The notes under the pieces are model-generated. The model saw nothing but the letters and a program-made list of their open reading frames with translations, was not told where the DNA came from and made no database searches. A program made the translations under genes and the position numbers. 6,145 nt of DNA from an uncultured Verrucomicrobiota bacterium (GTDB taxonomy: Bacteria; Verrucomicrobiota; Kiritimatiellia; RFP12; UBA3636): contig CAMNDA010000168.1 in NCBI GenBank assembly GCA_946534745.1, positions 1 through 6,145 of the forward strand, read 5' to 3'. Below are positions 1-6,145 of this stretch, one piece after another (position 1 is the first letter of the stretch; every line of letters starts with the position of its first letter).

Positions 1-15
1 GGCGGCGGCGGCGGC
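1..15 (+). repeat. (GGC)5 trinucleotide run encoding poly-Gly
   Basis: Five perfect GGC units open the window and encode Gly5 in the frame of the surface-protein gene. They are the tail of a Gly-rich segment that probably continues upstream. A triplet repeat changes length without breaking the frame, so copy-number variation here would alter linker length only. The full extent of the run cannot be judged because it touches the window edge. Confidence 0.7.
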
Positions 16-3000
16 TCGACGCAAGACGGGCTCTATGCCGGCGCAGATGGCGGCAACGGCATCGTGATCATCCGCTACGGCGCGGGCGGCGACGGCACGG
101 GCGCGACGGCGCCGACGGTCTCGCTCACAGGCCTGGACTACGATTCGGAAACGGGCAAGGCGACCCTGGACTACCGCGTCGCCTGGGCCGGTTCGGGCTA
201 CCAGACGGCCCGCGTCTCCGCCATCTGGGGCTACTCGGAGGACGCGCTCCTCAACACGAATCTGCTGGAGACGTCCATTATCGGCGCGGGCTCGGAAAAA
301 GTCCAGCTTCCCAGCGTGAGCCGCACGGTCTACATCCGCGTCCTCGCGGAGAACGCCGGCGGCGCGGTCGGCGTCTCGCCCGAAATTCTTTCGGTCGTGC
401 TCTACAACCCGCGCGCCCCGGAGGCGACGGCCTCTCTCTCGTCCGTAGTGTGCACGAACGCGGTCTTTGCGGTCGATGTGACGAGTCTCGGCCGGGGCGC
501 CGCAAACGCGACCGTCTCGATCCAGGTTGCGCAGAACCTCGCCTTCACGGGCGACGTCCTTTCGTTCCCGGACCAGACGACGGTCACGGCGTCCGGCACC
601 GCCACGGCGTCTGCCTGGGGGCTCGCTCTCGGATCGACCTATTATGCCCGCGCCGTGGTCTCGAACAACATCGAGCAAGTCTACGAGACGGACGCCGTCC
701 GCTTCACGACGCTCGTTCCGGGCCCGCCCCACGGAACGGCGTCGAACGGCGACCCGGGCTATACGACGTTTTCCGCGTTCGCCACGATGACCGACCTGGG
801 CGTCGGATCCGCGAACGCGTGGATGCGGCTGGAGGTTTCGACGGCCGCGAACTTCGCGACGTTCGACGCGGTCACGCCCTGGCTGGATGCAACGGTCGGC
901 CAGGCGGAAACGCTCACGGCCTCGGGGCTCGCTCCGGACACGGCCTACCACGCTCGCGTCTGCCTCAGCAACTGGTGGAACGAGGTCACCTACCTGCCGC
1001 TGGTGGATACGGCCACGCGCGCCGAGCCCTTTGCCGCAAGCGGACTCTCTTTCGCCGCCGGTGCCGGTGACACGGTCGACTTCTCCTTCCCCGTGACGGC
1101 CCTCTACGACGGCGCAACCGTTTCCGCGACGCTCGTCTATGCCGGCGCCGAAGTCGGGACGCAGTCGGCCGCCGCCCCCGCCACGCTCTCGTGGACCGGC
1201 GTCGCCGCGGCAGCCGAAACGGCGACCGCGACGGTCGTCGCGACCGCGACGCTTCCCGGTGGCGAGACGGTCGAGAAGACGTGGACGGTATCCGTCATGC
1301 CCGGCGCCTCGTCCACCGCCGTCGCGGACGTGACCGTCTACGCCTCCGCCGCGAACGCGCTGTGGATGCGGCCCGGCGATGTCGTGCTTCTGCCCCCCGT
1401 GGCGGGCTCCGGCTTCTACCAGTCCCTGAACGAACGCTTCGCGACCGTCGAGGGGAACACGCTCACGGCGCTCGAGCCCGGCATCGTCGGTATCCGTTGC
1501 GCGGACATGTACGCCACGACGACCATCATGGGCGTTGTGATCTTGCCAGACGCCATCGGCGAGGGAGCGGTCTACGTCTTTGACGAATCGAAGTGGTCCG
1601 ACGACTCCTGGACGAAAGCCGTTTCGTGGAAGAAGGTCGACGGCAACACGCGAACCGCCGTTGCCTCGAACGACTCCTGGCCCTGCAATGCGGACGATAT
1701 CGCGATCCTGCCGTTCTACAGCCGTGCGGGAGACCAGTACATCCGCCACCGTTCGGACATCACGCTCGGCGGCCTCTACGCCGGCATGATCCGTCCCGAC
1801 ACCTACGTGAACTGCCATCTCGAGCGTTTCAAGGACGTTACCCTGAAGACCGTCACGTTCCGGCGCACGGACGGCCAGCCCGTGGACGTGAAGACCTGCC
1901 CGAACTCCGAGGGCGGCAACTACAGCCGCATCGTGCTGGCCGGCTACGACATCGATGTCGTGTGGGCGAGCGACGCGATCATCGACGGGTGTTCATCCGA
2001 AACGGATTTGAACGGTCCGCGCGGGCGCTTCTACGTGAAAACCGGCGGCAGCACGAACACGCTCCAGAACGTCACGCTCACGTTCCAGGGCTACCCGGGC
2101 TATCAAATCAACGGAAACGGCGGAACCGACACGATCAAGGGCGTCTGGAAGGGCACCGGCACGATCGTGAAGAAGGGTTTTGGCGGCATCGCCTTCGACG
2201 GCGACTTCTCCGGCTTCTCCGGCACGATCCGCGAAGTCACCGGCCCGTCGCCCGGCAATCTCAAGGACAACGCGGCGGGTCTCCTGATGCGCGCGGCCGG
2301 CGCTTCGAACGTTGCGGCGCACGTCTACGGCTGGCCCGCCTACAACCACAGCACCGGTGCGATGGAGTTCAACAGCCTGAGCCGCGGCCTGCTCGGCACG
2401 GGCGGCTACGGCGTCGGTCCGGAGAAAGGCGTGCAGGGCCCCGCCAAGGGACTGCACATGCACGGCGGCACCTACAAGGCCTACGCCATCGACAACACTT
2501 CGTGGGGAGTGGGCGTCAAGGACGAGAAGGCGTTCGACGTTCTCTCCGTCGGCGCGGGCCTGAGCTACCTCACGTTGCAAGCCCCCAACAACAACGGCGG
2601 CGGCAAGCCCATCAACGCCGTCACCGCGAAGTCGCTCGCGCAGACCGACAAGGGCACGCTCGTGATCTACGACCCCTCGTGCAACAATGCGCCGGGCTCA
2701 AACGTCACGAACAGCATGTTCACGATCGAATCGCCCGAGCGCTACACCACGGGCGTCCCGGGCGACTGCCTGGTGACGGATGCCTACCCGATCATTCCGT
2801 GGATCGTCGTCAACCGCGATTCAAATTACGGCACCATCGAGTTTGCCGCGTTCGACGCGAACGGTCGAATCGTGAAGGCACAGTGGAACAACAAGGAAAT
2901 CGACAAGCCGAACTCCGAGAACTCGAACGCCTATGCGGACAACAAGCACCTCGACAACGGGACGGCGACGGACATCACCGTCAACTCCCTCTATCTCGGC

Positions 3001-3657
3001 AATTCGAACTACCGCAAGACGCTCGGCGCGGGACGAACGCTCACCATCACGTCCGGCGGCCTCGTCCTCCACGGGGTCGGCTCCGGAATCGGTGTCGCGG
3101 GCGGTGCGGAGAACGGTTCGCTCGTCCTAGGAGACGCGACCCATCCGGCCTATGTCTACGCCAAGTCCTTCTCGGGCACGAACCGGATTTGGTCGGCCGT
3201 GACCGCTGCCGGCGGCTTTGTGAAGAGCTGGACCGGCAACCTTGAGCTCGGCGGCGACCAGACGGGCATCGCGGACGAGATCGCCGTGAACGCCGGCACG
3301 CTCGCGCTCGGCAGCGCCGACTACGGCATCACGCTGGCGAACGGCCTTCCGATTCGCGTCTGCGCGGGCGCGAAGCTGATCCTGCCGAGCCGCAACGCGG
3401 TCGCGAACAATCCGCTCAAGATTGACGGCTCTGGTGGGGCGTTCGGCACGGTGGAGCTTCCGGTCGACCAACTCATCGCCTCGGTCGCCGTGCGCGACGT
3501 GTTCGAGTCCGATGCCTGGACCACGCTGCCCGCGGGAACCTACGGCTCGTCGGGATCGGGCGCGGAATTCGTCCGCGACGACCTGTTCGCCGGCCCGGGC
3601 GTCCTGACCGTCGGGCCGGCAGCGCCGTCCACGGACGTGATGCTGCTCATCTGGTAG
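1..3657 (+). CDS. Giant modular surface/secreted protein with Gly-rich, Ig-like and beta-helix regions (5' partial)
   Basis: The frame is open from base 1 and ends at TAG 3655-3657, giving 1218 visible codons. The GTG at 64 lies inside a Gly-rich stretch (GGGGGSTQDG, then GNGIVIIRYG), so the true start and any signal peptide lie upstream. Visible order, with codon 1 at base 1: Gly-rich segment, residues 1-35; three or four Ig/fibronectin-like modules of about 100 residues, 37-435; a BIG2-like module, about 442-516 (NERFATVEGNTLTALEPGIVG); then about 680 residues of beta-rich sequence typical of parallel beta-helix passengers. That last part opens with WSDDSW and NADDIAILPF, then SDITLGGLYAG, the usual entry pattern of autotransporter-associated beta-strand proteins. 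It also holds two such repeats (GTGTIVKKGFGGIAFDGDFS and NAGTLALGSADYG). No catalytic motif is seen. An extracellular adhesive or structural role is inferred. No C-terminal barrel, LPXTG or PEP-CTERM is visible; the protein ends DVMLLIW. The coding frame is certain; the function is not. Confidence 0.93.
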   Translation, partial: GGGGGSTQDGLYAGADGGNGIVIIRYGAGGDGTGATAPTVSLTGLDYDSETGKATLDYRVAWAGSGYQTARVSAIWGYSEDALLNTNLLETSIIGAGSEKVQLPSVSRTVYIRVLAENAGGAVGVSPEILSVVLYNPRAPEATASLSSVVCTNAVFAVDVTSLGRGAANATVSIQVAQNLAFTGDVLSFPDQTTVTASGTATASAWGLALGSTYYARAVVSNNIEQVYETDAVRFTTLVPGPPHGTASNGDPGYTTFSAFATMTDLGVGSANAWMRLEVSTAANFATFDAVTPWLDATVGQAETLTASGLAPDTAYHARVCLSNWWNEVTYLPLVDTATRAEPFAASGLSFAAGAGDTVDFSFPVTALYDGATVSATLVYAGAEVGTQSAAAPATLSWTGVAAAAETATATVVATATLPGGETVEKTWTVSVMPGASSTAVADVTVYASAANALWMRPGDVVLLPPVAGSGFYQSLNERFATVEGNTLTALEPGIVGIRCADMYATTTIMGVVILPDAIGEGAVYVFDESKWSDDSWTKAVSWKKVDGNTRTAVASNDSWPCNADDIAILPFYSRAGDQYIRHRSDITLGGLYAGMIRPDTYVNCHLERFKDVTLKTVTFRRTDGQPVDVKTCPNSEGGNYSRIVLAGYDIDVVWASDAIIDGCSSETDLNGPRGRFYVKTGGSTNTLQNVTLTFQGYPGYQINGNGGTDTIKGVWKGTGTIVKKGFGGIAFDGDFSGFSGTIREVTGPSPGNLKDNAAGLLMRAAGASNVAAHVYGWPAYNHSTGAMEFNSLSRGLLGTGGYGVGPEKGVQGPAKGLHMHGGTYKAYAIDNTSWGVGVKDEKAFDVLSVGAGLSYLTLQAPNNNGGGKPINAVTAKSLAQTDKGTLVIYDPSCNNAPGSNVTNSMFTIESPERYTTGVPGDCLVTDAYPIIPWIVVNRDSNYGTIEFAAFDANGRIVKAQWNNKEIDKPNSENSNAYADNKHLDNGTATDITVNSLYLGNSNYRKTLGAGRTLTITSGGLVLHGVGSGIGVAGGAENGSLVLGDATHPAYVYAKSFSGTNRIWSAVTAAGGFVKSWTGNLELGGDQTGIADEIAVNAGTLALGSADYGITLANGLPIRVCAGAKLILPSRNAVANNPLKIDGSGGAFGTVELPVDQLIASVAVRDVFESDAWTTLPAGTYGSSGSGAEFVRDDLFAGPGVLTVGPAAPSTDVMLLIW
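409..1029 (+). repeat. Two tandem Ig/FN3-like protein modules of about 103 residues
   Basis: Within the surface-protein gene, two consecutive modules align at protein level. LGRGAANA (487-510) is matched by LGVGSANA (796-819), and YYARAVVSN (640-666) by YHARVCLSN (946-972), giving periods of 309 and 306 bases. The DNA has diverged clearly, so this is an old duplication rather than a recent one. The segment at about 109-408 (YIRVLAENAGGAV near its end) looks like a more distant first copy. The segment at about 1030-1305 may be a fourth, more degenerate module. A beta-sandwich fold is inferred from the alternating hydrophobic pattern and module length. Confidence 0.7.
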
Positions 3658-3663
3658 GCCTAC
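3654..3663. other. 10-bp perfect palindrome holding both convergent TAG stop codons
   Basis: GTAGGCCTAC is its own reverse complement. It contains the TAG stop of the + strand surface-protein gene (3655-3657) and the TAG stop of the - strand isomerase gene (3662-3660), separated by only two bases. A short possible hairpin, GGCCT/AGGCC with loop ACGCG (3657-3671), overlaps it. Neither structure is followed by a T-tract on either strand, so a working intrinsic terminator is not supported. The palindrome is directly seen; any function is unknown. Confidence 0.5.
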
Positions 3664-4586
3664 GCGAGGCCCCAGAGGCCGAGCAGGTAGTCCCGCGCGC
3701 GGACGATCTCGTCCGCGGTGCGGGCGGGGCGGGGCTCGAGGACGAGCGGCAGGTCGGTCGCGGCGAAGGGCGCGAAGATGCGGAAGTCGACGAGACCGCC
3801 GGGCGGCATCGCGTGGTCCTCAAGCGGCGGGAGGACGTCGTGCAGGTGGAAGCCGCCGATGCGCGGCGCCATGCGCTTCACGAGGCCGGCGTGGTGGACG
3901 ATCCCGAGCTCGTGGCGGCGCTGGGCGTGGCCGGAGTCGTGCCAGTAGGCGAGGGGGGCGCCCTCGAACTCGCGCAGCAGCTGCGCCATCTCGTTCTCGT
4001 CCGGGCAGCCGTCGGCGGTCGGGAGGTTCTCGAGGCAGAGCAGGACGCCGAGCCGCTCGAGCTCCGGGAGGAGGATCCCCAGCGAGGCGCGGAGCGTCTC
4101 GAAGTACTTCGGGGCCCTGCGCGCGCGCTTGTCCTGGAAGCGGAGGAGCTTTCTCTCGTAGGCGAGGGGCTTCGAGGCGCGGACGCCGTCCTCGACGAGC
4201 GCGTCGAGGCGGCGCGCGGCGCGGAAGACCGGGACGCGCCCCGCGTGAAGCACCATCGGGCGCACGCCGAGCTCGGAGGCGAAGCGGGCGGAGTCGAGGA
4301 CGGCGTCGATGCCGTGGCGGCGGCCGCGGAAGTCGGCCGGATCGCAGATCGAGAAGGGTTCGGGGCCGGCATGGCTCCCGGGCCTCGGGTTCGGGCAGAA
4401 CGCGTGGATCGAGGAGACCTTGATCCGCCCCTCGCGCAGACGGCGCCTCACGCCGTCGGCCTGGCCGAACGTCAGCGCGTAGCCGAGCTCGACCGTGTCG
4501 AAGCCGAGCGACACGATCTCGTCGAGCATCGCCTCGCCGGTCTCGTGGCGGCCGGAGTTCCAGCAGGTGGAGAGGGAGAGCCTCAT
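3660..4586 (-). CDS. TIM-barrel sugar phosphate isomerase/epimerase-like protein (xylose isomerase-like / AP endonuclease 2 superfamily)
   Basis: 308 residues, a usual length for this family. Barrel strands are readable in order: LSLSTCWN at the N-terminus, GFDTVELGY (about 28-36), VSSIHAFCPNP (57-67), MVLHAGRV (111-118), VLLCLENLP (181-189), YWHDSGHA (214-221), GFHLHDV (245-251) and LVLEPRP (281-287). By comparison with the family, likely divalent-metal ligands are Glu186, Asp217, His247 or His249, and Glu284, with His220 nearby. None appears lost. The charged helical stretch 119-170 fits a TIM-barrel subgroup that has the YWHDxGHA motif. Substrate and pathway cannot be read from sequence. 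The start at ATG 4586-4584 places barrel strand 1 at the N-terminus, has AGGAGG 7 bases upstream and overlaps the sigma stop as ATGA. The same frame continues upstream inside the sigma gene as Arg/Pro-rich shadow sequence, which I reject. Probably cytoplasmic and co-transcribed with the sigma gene. Confidence 0.9.
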   Translation of the reverse strand: MRLSLSTCWNSGRHETGEAMLDEIVSLGFDTVELGYALTFGQADGVRRRLREGRIKVSSIHAFCPNPRPGSHAGPEPFSICDPADFRGRRHGIDAVLDSARFASELGVRPMVLHAGRVPVFRAARRLDALVEDGVRASKPLAYERKLLRFQDKRARRAPKYFETLRASLGILLPELERLGVLLCLENLPTADGCPDENEMAQLLREFEGAPLAYWHDSGHAQRRHELGIVHHAGLVKRMAPRIGGFHLHDVLPPLEDHAMPPGGLVDFRIFAPFAATDLPLVLEPRPARTADEIVRARDYLLGLWGLA

Positions 4587-5179
4587 TCCTTCGCCTCCTC
4601 GTCGGCGAGCGCCGCCGCCCGTTCGCGCAGGCTGCGCGTGGCGCGGGCCCGGATCTGGTCCACGGCGTTGCGCGTCAGGCCGTAGGCCGCGGCGACGTCC
4701 TCCGGGCGCTCGCCGCCGAGCGCGACGCGGCGGAAGATCTCCTTCGTCCGCGTCTGCACCGAAGGGTCGGCCAGATACTGCGAGAGCGCGACCTCGTAGG
4801 CCGCGTGGCGCCACGCCCGGGCCTCGCCCTCGGCCGCCCGGTCGGCGGCCGCGAGGTCCGCCGCGCCGGCGAGCGCGGCGTCCGCGCGCGCGCGACGGCG
4901 CAGCTCGTCCACGGCCAGGAAGCGCAGGATGCCTGCGAGATAGGCGCGGAAGTGCCCCTTCTCGTCCGGCGCGTGGCGGTAGTCCGGCAGACGCTTCGCG
5001 AGCGCGAGGAACGTCTCCTGCACGAGGTCGTCCGCGGCGTCCGCGAGCGAGGGGAACTTCGCCGACAGGAACGAGAGCAAAGCTGGGCGGTAGCGCGCGA
5101 CGAGCTCCGCCCAGCGCGGCGACTGCGCGTTCGCGCCCAGATCGCGCAGAAGGGTCGTGGAGGTGGTGGGAAAGGGCAT
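4583..5179 (-). CDS. ECF-type RNA polymerase sigma-70 factor
   Basis: 198 residues, the normal size for an extracytoplasmic-function sigma factor with only regions 2 and 4. Region 2 spans about residues 22-97: WAELVARYRPALLSFL, then DDLVQETFLALAKRLPDY (50-67, the core-binding 2.2 helix) and GHFRAYLAGILRFLAVDELR (75-94, covering 2.3-2.4 for -10 melting and recognition). An Ala-rich linker (about 98-125) follows. Region 4 is about 140-190, with the helix-turn-helix RPEDVAAAYGLTRNAVDQIR at 158-177 for -35 recognition. The ATG at 5179 is the first start-type codon between the preceding gene and region 2, but it has no Shine-Dalgarno; the leader is pyrimidine-rich with an octamer array. The stop TGA (4585-4583) overlaps the isomerase ATG. 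No anti-sigma factor, zinc-binding anti-sigma motif or C-terminal extension is visible, so its control is unknown. The regulon is also unknown. Confidence 0.92.
   Translation of the reverse strand: MPFPTTSTTLLRDLGANAQSPRWAELVARYRPALLSFLSAKFPSLADAADDLVQETFLALAKRLPDYRHAPDEKGHFRAYLAGILRFLAVDELRRRARADAALAGAADLAAADRAAEGEARAWRHAAYEVALSQYLADPSVQTRTKEIFRRVALGGERPEDVAAAYGLTRNAVDQIRARATRSLRERAAALADEEAKE
4594..4599 (-). promoter_or_regulatory. Shine-Dalgarno AGGAGG of the isomerase-like gene
   Basis: On the - strand AGGAGG lies 7 bases before the ATG at 4586, inside the last codons of the sigma factor gene (Asp-Glu-Glu-Ala-Lys-Glu). A second purine run, GAAGGA, directly abuts the start. This near-ideal site decides the isomerase start and supports translation starting or restarting at the ATGA overlap. 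Confidence 0.8.
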
Positions 5180-5192
5180 GGAAGGGGAAGGG
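5168..5192 (+). other. Canonical G-quadruplex-forming pattern over the sigma factor start codon
   Basis: On the + strand there are four G-runs (5168-5170, 5174-5176, 5184-5187, 5190-5192) separated by loops of 3, 7 and 2 bases. This satisfies the usual G3+N1-7 rule. The second loop contains the sigma start codon (CAT on this strand, 5177-5179). A further run of six G lies at 5215-5220. The + strand is the template for the sigma gene, so a quadruplex would form in template DNA while the mRNA would be C-rich. The pattern is seen; folding is inferred. Confidence 0.5.
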
Positions 5193-5214
5193 TTGAAAGG
5201 TTGAATGGTTGAAA
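5191..5214. repeat. Tandem octamer array, GGTTGAAA x3 (one mismatch)
   Basis: Three head-to-tail 8-base units on the + strand read GGTTGAAA, GGTTGAAT and GGTTGAAA, followed by GG. They lie in the 64-base spacer between the upstream - strand gene and the sigma gene, ending 12 bases before the sigma ATG. Read in the sense direction the unit is TTTCAACC. The spacer (5180-5243) has only two C residues on the + strand, a marked strand asymmetry against the GC-balanced coding regions on both sides. I see no clear promoter or terminator in it. The repeat is certain; its function is unknown. Confidence 0.8.
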
Positions 5215-5243
5215 GGGGGGCGAGAGGAGTGTGGTGGTGGACT

Positions 5244-6145
5244 TCAATCGGTCGGCTCCAGGCGGAGGCGGACGCCGACGGTGTGCCCGGGCGGGGCCCA
5301 GAGGTCGGAGTGAAAGCGAAGGGTTATGTTCTGGATGCCGGGGTAGAATGTCATCGGCACCTCGCGGGGGCCGGCGGTCGGGCGTCCGCTCACCCGGTCG
5401 GACTCCATGACGGCGGAGCCGTCCAGTTGGTCGTATGCGCCGCCGCGGCCGCCGTGGTCCGCCTTGCCGGCGAAGTAGGGGACGTACTGGATCGTGAACG
5501 GCCGGAAGTCCCGCCCCCGGATGCGGCACCAGGTCTGCCCGACGCCGCCCGGCACCTCGAACTCGAGGACGCCATCCCCCACCGGGGAGACCCGGACGGG
5601 ATGGGCCGAGCCCGTGGTCCATACGGCGTTCGTGAATCCCGTCGCCAGACCGAGTTCCGGCGCGGGTATCTCGCGGTCCTCCGCGGCGCGCGCCGCGGCG
5701 TCCGCGAGCGCCTCCCGCTCCAGCGCCATCTGCCCGCCGAGCGTCGTCTCGGCGGTCGTGAACCGCAGGGCGCGGTCGGTCGGCTTCGGGTTCTCCGGAT
5801 CCGGCTCGTCGTAGGGCTCGGCGAAGTCCTCCGGGAAGATTGAGAGCACGTGCGGCAGCGCGACGAACGCGCCCGGCCCGAGCCGGAAGTGCGGGCTGTG
5901 CGCCGGATCGGGGTCCTCCGTCGCATCGACCAGCGCGGCCTCGCGCACCGAAACGAGCGACGCCGGCGTGCCGACGATCGTCGCGTCGAGCCGACCCGGC
6001 CCGACGATCTCGACCGTCTGCGGCTCCGTGAGGTCCAGCGGCCGCGCGAGCGCGACGTGCCGCCCCTCCAGGCGGACGCGCACGAGGGGGCGTCCGTCGT
6101 AGACCGAATACGACGCCACTTCCCGCCATGCCGGATCCGCCTCCG
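5244..6145 (-). CDS. Protein of unknown function (5' partial, open to the window edge)
   Basis: The frame ends at TGA 5246-5244 and remains open to the right edge, giving 299 visible codons. The earliest start-type codon (GTG at 6119) is preceded in frame by EADPAWRE, which reads as normal protein, so the N-terminus, and any signal peptide or membrane anchor, is probably outside the window. I do not recognise a family. Visible features (residue 1 at the edge): beta-type sequence at 12-70 (LVRVRLEGRHVALARPLDL); an acidic Pro-rich segment at about 103-124 (FPEDFAEPYDEPDPENPKPT); an Ala/Glu/Arg helix at 139-158; and a beta-rich C-terminal half with GDGVLEFEVPGG, FRPFTIQYVPYFAG and FYPGIQNITLRF. 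There is one cysteine (about 206), and no transmembrane helix or catalytic motif is evident. It lies 64 bases upstream of the sigma gene on the same strand and could be co-transcribed. The frame is preferred over its antisense shadows because its composition is protein-like while competing frames are Arg/Pro-rich. Confidence 0.75.
   Translation of the reverse strand, partial: EADPAWREVASYSVYDGRPLVRVRLEGRHVALARPLDLTEPQTVEIVGPGRLDATIVGTPASLVSVREAALVDATEDPDPAHSPHFRLGPGAFVALPHVLSIFPEDFAEPYDEPDPENPKPTDRALRFTTAETTLGGQMALEREALADAAARAAEDREIPAPELGLATGFTNAVWTTGSAHPVRVSPVGDGVLEFEVPGGVGQTWCRIRGRDFRPFTIQYVPYFAGKADHGGRGGAYDQLDGSAVMESDRVSGRPTAGPREVPMTFYPGIQNITLRFHSDLWAPPGHTVGVRLRLEPTD

Noticed and set aside
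64..66. The GTG at 64 as the start of the surface-protein gene
   Set aside because: The frame is open to base 1 and encodes Gly-rich sequence continuous with what follows. There is no ribosome binding site and no signal peptide after this codon.
1593..3245. A 550-codon + strand open frame inside the surface-protein gene
   Set aside because: It is out of frame with the real gene and extremely Arg/His/Pro-rich, as expected of a high-GC shadow frame. It shows no recognisable domain.
3657..3671. The GGCCT/AGGCC hairpin as an intrinsic terminator
   Set aside because: The stem is only 5 bp and no T-tract follows on either strand.
3813..4685. A 290-codon + strand open frame antisense to the isomerase-like gene
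   Set aside because: Its composition (runs of Glu/Ala/Arg/Val without hydrophobic strands) is the usual antisense image of a GC-rich gene, while the - strand frame has all the barrel motifs in order.
4587..4814. An N-terminal extension of the isomerase-like protein by 76 residues
   Set aside because: The extension is Arg/Pro-rich and wholly within the sigma gene in another frame. The ATG at 4586 has a strong Shine-Dalgarno and begins exactly at barrel strand 1.
5191..5214. The octamer array as a CRISPR remnant
   Set aside because: The units are 8 bases and directly abut, with no spacers and no cas genes in the window.
5205..5843. A 212-codon + strand open frame antisense to the unknown gene
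   Set aside because: It looks less like a protein than the - strand frame, which gives coherent beta-strand segments and stays open to the window edge. Its start also falls within the octamer array.
4675..6129. A 484-codon - strand open frame spanning the unknown gene and the sigma gene
   Set aside because: It crosses two better-supported genes, is dominated by Arg, Pro and Ala, and has no domain. Its length reflects the scarcity of stop codons in GC-rich DNA.

Overview
The window is GC-rich bacterial DNA, about two thirds G+C by eye, and fully occupied by genes. The best guess at source is a member of the PVC group, Kiritimatiellota or Verrucomicrobiota. This rests on the giant surface protein, whose Gly-rich segment ends in GNGIVIIRYG and is followed by Ig-like modules and autotransporter-type beta-strand repeats. 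It also fits the small ECF sigma factor and the metal-dependent TIM-barrel protein. No rRNA or other phylogenetic marker is present, so this is inference.

Layout. Bases 1-3657 (+ strand) hold the 3' part of a very large secreted or surface protein gene that begins upstream of the window; 1218 codons are visible. Bases 3660 to the right edge hold three genes on the - strand. In transcription order these are: a 5'-truncated protein of unknown function (stop at 5244, open to the window edge); a 64-base spacer with three tandem copies of an 8-base unit; an ECF-type sigma-70 factor (5179 to 4583); and a TIM-barrel sugar isomerase/epimerase-like protein (4586 to 3660). The sigma stop and the isomerase start overlap as ATGA, and the isomerase has a strong Shine-Dalgarno inside the sigma gene, so the two are probably translationally coupled. 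The surface-protein gene and the isomerase gene converge with only 2 bases between their stop codons, and both TAG stops lie inside one perfect 10-base palindrome.

How they may work together. The three - strand genes are compactly arranged and could form one operon, with the sigma factor and isomerase the tightest pair. No anti-sigma factor is visible. The surface-protein gene is a separate, opposing unit, and nothing in the sequence links it to the sigma factor beyond adjacency.

The points most worth a second look are the G-rich octamer array with a canonical G-quadruplex pattern over the sigma start codon, the coupled sigma/isomerase pair, and the unclassified truncated gene at the right edge. 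I see no CRISPR array, tRNA, insertion sequence, phage gene or convincing intrinsic terminator. There is no gene-free stretch longer than 64 bases.
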